Source of the DNA: Chondrus crispus
Lineage: Eukaryota > Rhodophyta > Florideophyceae > Gigartinales > Gigartinaceae
NCBI RefSeq assembly: GCF_000350225.1
Contig: NW_005178862.1
Location: 124,001 to 188,000 of the forward strand
Direction: 5' to 3'
DNA length: 64,000 nt
This document shows positions 56,561 to 64,000 of this stretch, piece after piece. A program made the translations under genes and the position numbers. Every line of letters starts with the position of its first letter. The first letter of the stretch is position 1. Below the pieces are notes generated by a model. That model saw only the letters and a program-made list of their open reading frames with translations. It was not told the origin of the DNA and ran no database searches.

Positions 56561-56755
56561 CGTTCCCAAAAGATCCTTGACTGTTTACTGTCATTGCCCG
56601 GCGCCGTCGCTTAAATAAGCGAGGTCGCGGGGTCTTGGACATTGTCCATCCTACGGTACTACTGTACTCTATGGTGCAATGCACTGTACTATGCCATTAC
56701 TACTGTACCTTGTCATATACAACCTCCGGGCTGTACTGTATACAGTACGTCATCG

Positions 56756-56850
56756 GCCTGTAATGCCCACGTGTAGTTCGTCCGCCTGTAAGGCACACAT
56801 GTAGTCCATCGGCTGGTAATGCCCACGTGTAGTCGCGCGCCTGTAAGGCA
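56756..56850. repeat. Four tandem 28 bp units in the LTR
   Basis: Starts near 56756, 56784, 56811 and 56839, consensus GSCTGTAATGCCCACGTGTA then GTC and a few variable bases. Alternate units are more alike (TAATGCCCACGTG versus TAAGGCACACATG), suggesting an older two-unit period. CACGTG boxes recur. The array ends about 160 bp before the start codon of the antisense frame at 57013. Confidence 0.8.
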
Positions 56851-57012
56851 CCCGCGGCGGCGGGTGCTGTACAAATTACAAATCTGGGCTGTGATACCAC
56901 ACGGCCCCCCGCCCAAACCGAAGCCGTCCCGGCGCTGCACTTGATTCTGACATCGATCTCCTTCCTCTTTTTTTTGTCTGCATGACGTTGGGTGCGCTTG
57001 CGCCCAAGCTGG

Positions 57013-58611
57013 ATGGCCGATTTCATGCGCAAGGGCTCTGCCGGCGAGGTGGGCAATTTCGTGTGGCTCCGGGGCCACGCGGTACCGCGCGAAGTCTTCG
57101 AGCAGCGGGACTTCCGTTGGCGATGCGACAGCGCACCCGAGAACTGGAGATCGGCGAACCGCCTGCCAAGAAATTGGACACCGCAGGCCATGGTCAATCA
57201 GCGCTTCGACTACAGATTCTACGACGACGCTCTGCCGCTCGACTGGCAGTTTGATGTATCGTTCGCCCGATACGGACGTGAACTGGCATATTGCCGTGCG
57301 TTGGCAGCTGCCCAAGCGACGATCGGTTTCTTCGACGATGCGGAGCAGTTCGATCGTCGCTGCTTGTTTGCGAAGGCATCGCTGATCCACCCAACGCATT
57401 GGCCCTTCTATGACAACCCCCAGGGCGATCATGTCGACGGTCGTCACAAATATATGCCTGAATCATGGCGTCGGTGGGAACGTTCATCACGACACCGGTT
57501 TGGCGTGTTCGCCGCTGTGCAGCATCGAGAGATTTTTGGTCTGCGACCGGAGGTTGTGAGGCAACGATGGCCGCGGGTCCCGAGAGGTTGGGAGAGGTTG
57601 GAGGTTCCTCTATGGGTGCCGGTCGGCACGCCACCTGTCGTGACGTATTTGGGAATCGACTTGGCAGTTGCAAGCCTTGACGATTGCCTCGGGAAAATTT
57701 TCTACACAGAGTTTGCTTGGCTCGCGGCAACGGAGGCCATCCATGTAGCCCGACAAGGCCGTTTCCCTCGTTTTTCCCCTTCCTTAATTGCGGCAATACG
57801 CAGAGTTGGCGTTGATGCCATTTGTTTTGGTCACGATGACCACATGGTCGAGTTAGAAGCACTCCTTCACGAAATGGAAGTCATCCGATGGGACCGCGTG
57901 TGGCGGTGTAACGGAAAGGTTCCGAAGTATAACCATTACGGTACCCCGGTGTATGACTCGGGTGATTATGTCGAGTTCGACTCGCAACGATGGGCAACAC
58001 AAATGGCGGATGCGATGTACATCCAAGAAGATTTTGACGGACGTCCATGCGAACCAATGCCATCTACAGGCGTGTTGCATACGGGTTTTCTTAACCACTG
58101 CATGCCAAATCTGGTCCTGGCACCATGGGAGTGCGTTCGTGAGGATGCGGGTAGTAACAGCAGACGGGAGAGAAAGAATGGCCGGGGTGTGGGACATCAC
58201 AACAGGACAGCACCGGCGTCGGTTGAAGCACGCGAACCGTCCTCATCGACTCCTCTGGATGGCCATACTGGCACTGTAGAGAGTGGCATTTCACAGATTA
58301 GATCACTGCTCGTCGAGCGGGGCTTGCAGCCGAGGATGGCATCTGTCGGTATCGCACTGCCATCATCTGCCAGTGGTGTAGTCGACGTAATTGAAACCCT
58401 ATTGCGCAGTAGCCCTTTGGGCAGCCTTGTGACAGCCTGTCCCTCATACCCCGCGAGCAGGGAGGAGATCAAAGATCTGGATGCGCCTGTGGATATCGAG
58501 ATTGATATTTCGCAAGGCATTCCCCCTCTCCAGATTCCCCGCACGACGTACGTCTCTGTTGAACCGGCGCACGCCTTGCCTGAGCCGGTTATCGATCTCA
58601 CGACTGAATAA
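57013..58611 (+). CDS. Antisense accessory ORF of gypsy element 2, unknown protein
   Basis: An uninterrupted frame of 532 residues from the ATG at 57013. It runs opposite to the element and fills most of the 1.8 kb between pol and the 3' LTR. I recognise no domain. Residues 1-370 are rich in Trp, Tyr, Phe, Arg and Asp and look folded (blocks such as WPFYDNPQGDHVDGRHKY). From about 375 to the end it is Ser/Pro rich and probably disordered. It ends EPVIDLTTE, whose V-I-D-L-T matches a canonical SUMO-interacting motif, and DAPVDIEIDIS about 35 residues earlier is similar. Antisense extra frames between pol and the 3' LTR are known from some plant gypsy elements, with no settled function. The LTR repeats lie just upstream and might act as promoter; that is inference. 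Confidence 0.65.
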   Translation: MADFMRKGSAGEVGNFVWLRGHAVPREVFEQRDFRWRCDSAPENWRSANRLPRNWTPQAMVNQRFDYRFYDDALPLDWQFDVSFARYGRELAYCRALAAAQATIGFFDDAEQFDRRCLFAKASLIHPTHWPFYDNPQGDHVDGRHKYMPESWRRWERSSRHRFGVFAAVQHREIFGLRPEVVRQRWPRVPRGWERLEVPLWVPVGTPPVVTYLGIDLAVASLDDCLGKIFYTEFAWLAATEAIHVARQGRFPRFSPSLIAAIRRVGVDAICFGHDDHMVELEALLHEMEVIRWDRVWRCNGKVPKYNHYGTPVYDSGDYVEFDSQRWATQMADAMYIQEDFDGRPCEPMPSTGVLHTGFLNHCMPNLVLAPWECVREDAGSNSRRERKNGRGVGHHNRTAPASVEAREPSSSTPLDGHTGTVESGISQIRSLLVERGLQPRMASVGIALPSSASGVVDVIETLLRSSPLGSLVTACPSYPASREEIKDLDAPVDIEIDISQGIPPLQIPRTTYVSVEPAHALPEPVIDLTTE

Positions 58612-58711
58612 ATTCTAGGCAGCCCCTTTTCTTGACCTTCTCCTATTTTCTCGACTGTTCCATCCGACATTTGCCAAAGCCATTTTTGTAAAAGGCTTTG
58701 GGATACCAGGA

Positions 58712-61700
58712 CTATTTTTTTGACGAATGTGTCGTAGCCAGAAGATGGCGAAGGTGTTCTGGAACCTGGCGGCCCCGTCGGCGGAAATAGCGGACAACAG
58801 AATTGAAAGGCAAATTACGCCCTGGTTCCCAAGTGTCACCCGACTCATCATAACCGGTCCATCGGACTCTGAATCGATCGTTTCGATCATTATACGCGAC
58901 AATTGCGTCAAATGAGTGCTCTTTTCTTCTGTCGTCTATGGCATATTCCGCCTCAGAGATTTCTGATCTCCGAAGGCGAGAGAAGGGTCTCCGATGTTCT
59001 TCAGAAATGTCTTCTGACGGCGTTCTATCACCCTGCTCATCATAGGAATTATTCCTAGTCTCATGATGGGCTGATTGACTGCCGCTGGCCGCGGGCAGGT
59101 TGGGGGTTCCGTCTTCAGACTCATTGTCGTTTTCGACTTCTCTTGTAATTCTTGCTTGGACTGTTTTTTTTGAAACCCGGTCCCTGGTTGCCGTCTCGGT
59201 GAGGCCATCACGAATAATACTGACTGTGTGTGATGTCGCTCCAATGACCTCAAATGGTCCATCTGCTTTTGGCTGTAGCTTGTTCCTGGAAACCCCTCCA
59301 CTTTCAGTACGTAGCGGTACTTGTCTCTTCACGAACACTTTGTCCCCAACATCCGCTGGGGATGCTATTTTTCTGACATGCTTGTCTTAATTTTCCTTGT
59401 ATCGTGTCTGAGCTGCTCTTAGCGTGTCGGTGGCTCCGTCCATGAGACTTTTAAGATTATCCATCAGCCCCATACGTTCGCCTCGAGTTTCTGCCATTGT
59501 ACTATTCTCGGGAATGTTTTCCAAGGCCACGGGCCCTGGAGGTCGTGACAACACAAGTTCGAATGGTGTACATCCCGTGCTGCGATGTACTTGCGTGCTA
59601 TACGCGTACGTCAGAGGACCACAGTATTCATCCCATTTCTTTTGATGTTCCACGACGTAGTGGCGTATGCCCGATAATATGGTTCGGTTGAACCGTTCCA
59701 CTTGACCATTGGTCTGAGGGTGATACGCAGTGGTAAAGAGATTGCGAATCCCCATGATTTGACAAATCTTTTGGAAGAACTTCGACGCGAATTGACCACC
59801 GTTATCGGATAGAAGATAGGCAGGTGGTCCATACGGATAAATCCAATTCTCGACGAAGGCTCTTGCCACCGTCATTGATGTGATGCTTTTCAGCGGTATC
59901 GCTCTTGTCATCTTCGAGAACCGATCTGAGATGACCAAAAGGTATTGGTTCCCTCTTGTCGATCGGCGTAGAGGTCCCAAAATGTCGATGGCGACGAACT
60001 CTAGCGGCCTTCTCGCGGGGAAGAGTTTCAAAAATGTAGAGTGCTCGCGCAATTGTACTCTTTCGCGGGCGCATGAGTCACATTGTCTCACACAAGCGTG
60101 ACATTCCAATGCCATGGAGGGCCAGTAGAACGTGCGTCGCATTGTATAGAACATCTTTGTACCCCCAGGATGACCTGATGTTCTTTTATAGTGGCATAGG
60201 TAAAGAATTTTTTGGCTTAACATGGTCGGTACGACAATTTGTCTGCGGTCGTCGAGAGGGGCAACGCGGACCAGGAGACCGCGGTCGTCGACGTCGAAGC
60301 GACTTGTTTCGTCATTATCGACTTTCTCTTTCAACATTTGACAGTATCTGTCGTTAGCTTGAGAGATCATCAGCTCTTCGATTCGGACTGGAGATAGATC
60401 TGTGTTCTCAGCGTTCACGACGCAGATCCCCTCCTCATCGAAATCTAACGTGATTGCATCGCGCCTGAGCTCGATCTCGACATCTTCGTCATCTTGATCT
60501 TCATCCATCCAAACGCTGTTCTCTTGAACCCAGAACAAGGAATGTCTGAGTCAGGTTCGACAGCACACCCGCCAAATGTCGGCAGCCTTGACACAGCGTC
60601 TGCAATGCAATTCACAGCCCCTTTGCGGTACTTGATTGTGGAATCGAACTCCAGTAGGCGGAGACGCCATCGAGCAAGCCTGCCACTGGCGTCTGTTAGA
60701 CTCATCATCCACTTTAAGGATTGATGGTCTGTGTAGAGCTCGAAGTGCTTCCGCTCGAGATATGGTCTCAAAATCTGTACTGCCCAAATTATGGCGAGGC
60801 ATTCCTTTTCGCCGACGCTGTAATTCTTTCCGCTGGCTTCAGGGAATGACTCCAAAATCCCACTGGATGGCGCTTTCCGTCTGGATATGTCTGAAACAGG
60901 GCGCAGCCCACTTGTCGCTCGCAAGCATCCGTGTCGACCGAGATTGGAAGGTTTGAGCGCGGTAGCTTGAGAATGGGAGGACTTATAAGCGCGGTCTTCA
61001 GTAAACCAAAAGCCTTGGACTGTTCAACCGAGAATTTCTCTAATTGGAAAGGCTTCCCCTTTGCTAAAAGTGCATTAAGGGGTGCCGCAGTTCTTGCGAA
61101 GTTCGGCACGAACCTTCGGTAAACATTGCACATGCCAAGGAAAAAGCGAAGCTCAGTTTGCGTCGTCGGCTCTTGTGCCTTCTTGATGGCATCGGTGTTC
61201 TTCTCGGGAACGGCCAAAAGTCCAGGGCGGATGACATGGCCAGGATAGTCGACCGACTCAGCAAAGAAATTACACTTTTCAAGCTTCAGAGAAAGCCCTG
61301 CGTCCTGGAGGACTTTCAAAACCTGTTTAACGTGAGTTGAGTGCTCTTCAATGGAATTCGAGAAAATGATGATGTCATCAAGGTACACGAGGCAACTCTT
61401 CCATCTATATCCTGATAGTAGTATATCGAGTGTTCTCTGGAAGGTGGCTGGAGCATTACACAAGCCAAAGGGCATTCTCCGGAACTGGTAACAACCTTCA
61501 TGGCATGTAAACGTCGTCTTCTCTCTATCGGCTTCCGCCACAGGGATCTGCCAATAACCACTGTTGCAATCGAGGGTTGTGAAGCATTTAGCGTCCCCCA
61601 GCGAGTCCAAGCAGTCTTCCATCCTTGGAAATGGATATGAATCCTTCACAGTGATTGCATTTAGCCTTCTGTAGTCCACGCAGAACCTAAGAGATCCATC

Positions 61701-62927
61701 TGACTTGGGCACAAGCACCACCGGGCTAGCCCACTCACTTTGAGCGACCTCGATGACATCCTTGTCCAGCATCTCCTGTACGGATTCTTTCAAGACTTTC
61801 CTGGCCCCAGGACCTGCTCGATATGGCTGGGAGAAAACCGGACTGGCCCCCGGTACTAACGGTATCCTGTGTTCTGTTATGTCCACGGAGCCCAGTTGAC
61901 CTTGCCACATTTTGGCGAATGGACGGAGGAGCTTTCGCACCTTGCGTCGATTGTCGTCCGACAGATGATCGAGTTCTAAGTCATCAATATCTGTCGACTT
62001 CGACTTCTTGTCCCCATGACTAGATTTTTCCGGCGGTACAAGCGACAGGAGGCCAGGCCCTGCCCCCTCTTCATCTCGTGATATTTCTCTGGTTGGCAGA
62101 CCAAAGTCGACCGACAGAATTTGATTGGGTGCTGTCACAGCAATTCCAATCCGCTCTCGTTTTTGAAGTTTGGTCGTTGACCGTGAGAAGTTCGCAACGC
62201 GGACTAAGAATGGGACATGAGGACGGATGTCAGCGACCCCATTGGACAGGCTGACTTGCTTTCTTAGATACACTTCCGGTCTTGTCTCTAGGACTACAGT
62301 ACCAGAGGCTGGGCAGCTGACTTGAACAGCCATCTCCGTGCCTGCCGGAATTTCGACGGCCTTGGTAACTCTAAGAAATAGGTCTCCGTCTCGTTTGGTA
62401 CTCACTTCGGGGCATTCCCCTGTCGGACGGCTGATGGGGGTCATGGCAGGTCTCCTTTGAATGGGTACTGCATCTCCGGAGCATAGTTCGACTGACCGCC
62501 TTCGGATGTGAACGGCGGAAACGTGATCGTCCAGAAACGTACTTCCCAAAATGGCGTCCGCGCATAATTGTCTCACGAGGATGAATTGCTGTCTCGTGTG
62601 ATAGCTGCCGAGCGCCACGGCAAGATGGATTATTCCCAGTGTTTCAAGCCGGTGATTCGAGGCGCTTGATAATGAGACCAGCTCTTTTGAATTGTCAATT
62701 TGACTTTGTGCTTCCAATGATAGCATGTCCAGCCGAATCAGGTTTGGACCTGCCCCTGTGTCTAGGACGGTAAGCGCACTTCCCAATGAATTCTTCGAGA
62801 GCCCAATGAGGGCAGCGACCTTGCAATTGTACGTGGACAAGGCGCATATGGGAGTTCTCTGATATTGATCAAGTCGAATCCATCGGGGTAGACCATATGG
62901 TCGTTCAAGAATTTCTTTTGATTGCAC
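58712..62927 (-). pseudogene. gypsy element 2 pol region with chromodomain
   Basis: Read leftwards: protease (VLDTGAGPNL), reverse transcriptase with FCVDYRRLNAIT and LVYLDDIIIFS, RNase H (LYTDHQSLKWMM), and integrase with an HH-CC finger (LCHYKRTSGHPGG to CDSCA) and core (IDILGPLRRSTRG, SDNGGQFASKFF). A chromodomain at the end has FRVRWTGYDESGDTWEP. The order and chromodomain make it a Ty3/gypsy chromovirus. It looks broken in about three places. Confidence 0.88.
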
Positions 62928-63034
62928 CCAGGCTTCTTGATTGTCGTCCGACGTACCGGGTGATTCTGTTCTCCTTGTGGTATTCCACGGTGGGGCCTTG
63001 GCCTTGGGATGGACACCCGCAGTAAGGCCCCTTC

Positions 63035-64000
63035 CTAGTTTTTCGTCTGCCGATTTTGGCTCCGTCGAACGACTGGCGCCTCATAAGGCGTGTTCGACCG
63101 TGGCTGAAAAACTGGTAAGGGTCCGGCTTGGAAGCCGTGGGCTGTGCCTTCGGCATAGGCGAACCCTGGGGTTTGATCCCGGTTATGGAGCCAGTCTCGT
63201 TGGCCTTGGTCGAGAGCGTAATAATTTTCTCTCACCATGGCGAAGTAGTGAGAATCATGGGCTCTGTCGCTATACGGACATCGAGGGCGTCGGTGACCTT
63301 GTTCATAGCAGTCGAAGCAGACATCATCGGGTCGATTTGCGGACGGCTCACCATATCTTCTCCATCCTTGTCTATCTGAGGGACCCATGGGGACCTTCGA
63401 TCGGCTCATTGGCGCTGTGCCAGTACGAGGGCGGGCCCTTGATGGCGGAGCCGTCATACGGTTGCCGTCGCGGCGTATGTATGAGGGGATTTCCTGAGTG
63501 CCACTGTGATCCGAGTGTCGCACGACGTGGAGTTCGTTGTCGTGAACTTCGCCTAGGGCAGACTTGTAGGGGGCTTCGGAAGAGCCATTAGTGGCATCGC
63601 CTTTGTTAAGATCGCTGTCATGCTTCCAGTGAACAACAGAGTCTAGATTTAAAATCTCTGTGATCTCTGAAGACGCCATGCTGGTGTTCAAAGGGGCGTT
63701 CGTGCCGGCAGCATTGATTGCATCGCTGCGGGGAAGCCTTTCCGATGCCTAACGGAATATGCTGCCGTCATCGTCTCGATGCTCCCGGACAGCTAGCACC
63801 AGGCCTTGGGACGTCTTGCGGCCATTCAACCCACCGACTCGGTAGTCTAGGAGAGCACGATGTGCCGAGCCTTGGGCCTTTGCCTGATCGACGAAGTCTT
63901 GAAATGCGTTAGGGCCGCTGTAATCTCTTCGCGTGTGCCTGAGTAACGGCTTTATATCTGGCCTCAGGCCGCGGAGGAATTTCGTGATGAGATCTTGCTG
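63035..64000 (-). pseudogene. gypsy element 2 gag region, partial
   Basis: The part nearest pol carries a CCHC zinc knuckle (CFDCYEQGHRRPRC) and a flanking basic, Pro-rich region. At the right edge, leftward coding for FLRGLRPDIKPLL is typical of the end of a retrotransposon capsid domain. The region continues beyond the window and seems not to be a single open frame. Confidence 0.7.

Larger units (their letters stand above)
55920..56901 (-). repeat. 3' LTR of gypsy element 2
   Basis: 982 bp with TG...CA ends, longer than the LTR of element 1 because of internal tandem repeats. About six TACTGTA/TACAGTA heptamers lie in its last 650 bp. Confidence 0.8.
55920..64000 (-). mobile_element. Ty3/gypsy chromovirus-like element, partial, broken
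   Basis: The 3' LTR (55920-56901), an antisense open frame, pol (58712-62927) and part of gag (63035 to the window edge) are present. The 5' LTR is beyond 64000. The LTR starts TGTAGTATAG and ends ATACCACA, like gypsy element 1 (TGTAGTATAA to TGCCACA), and is likewise followed by CGGCCCCC, the complement of the polypurine tract. The two elements therefore belong to related lineages. The pol region looks broken in about three places. Age cannot be judged without the second LTR. Confidence 0.88.

Noticed and set aside
1-64000. tRNA, rRNA or CRISPR arrays
   Set aside because: Looked for tRNA-like T-loops and regular spacer repeats by eye; nothing convincing. The tandem arrays in the LTR at 56200-56850 have no unique spacers.

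Overview
This is a 64 kb piece of a eukaryotic nuclear genome dominated by transposable elements. The host genes have few, short GT-AG introns (80-190 bp in the ones I could resolve) and sit between nested retroelements and DNA transposons. Gene style, codon use and the mix of element families (Ty1/copia, chromodomain Ty3/gypsy, DIRS-like, piggyBac-like, pogo-like, PIF/Harbinger) fit a multicellular red alga such as Chondrus. That assignment is inference; no marker gene here proves it.

Layout. 1-8 kb: the 3'-truncated end of an unknown multi-exon gene (minus strand), a long spacer with a near-perfect hairpin, a disrupted papain-fold cysteine-peptidase-like gene, a 763 bp PIF/Harbinger-type MITE with TTA target duplication, and an intact GT61-type glycosyltransferase gene. 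8-20 kb: an intact PIF/Harbinger transposase gene, then a decayed piggyBac-like transposon (10236-19677) that has taken in a complete, apparently very young Ty1/copia element (identical 604 bp LTRs, 5 bp target duplication). 20-37 kb: a decayed pogo/Tigger-like transposon (20667-36618) split by a 13 kb Ty3/gypsy chromovirus (22451-35412, LTRs about 1.4% diverged) and by a shorter insertion that may be a solo LTR. 37-42 kb: a broken DIRS-like tyrosine-recombinase retroelement, including a 100 bp assembly gap.

42-55 kb is a gene island: a two-C2-domain copine-like protein without the vWA domain, a cytosolic-type Xaa-Pro aminopeptidase, a 5'-nucleotidase-family metallophosphatase (four exons, resolved here), a large FHA-domain protein with two SAP-like segments, and a dead Gfo/Idh/MocA-type dehydrogenase. 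56-64 kb is a second Ty3/gypsy chromovirus running off the right edge. It carries a long open antisense reading frame between pol and the 3' LTR.

The host genes do not form an obvious pathway. The most unusual items are the antisense accessory reading frame of the right-hand gypsy element, the long spacer after pol in the left-hand gypsy element bounded by two copies of one stem-loop, a set of transposon ends that all begin CTAGTGTC, and a roughly fivefold excess of the heptamer TACTGTA/TACAGTA across the window.
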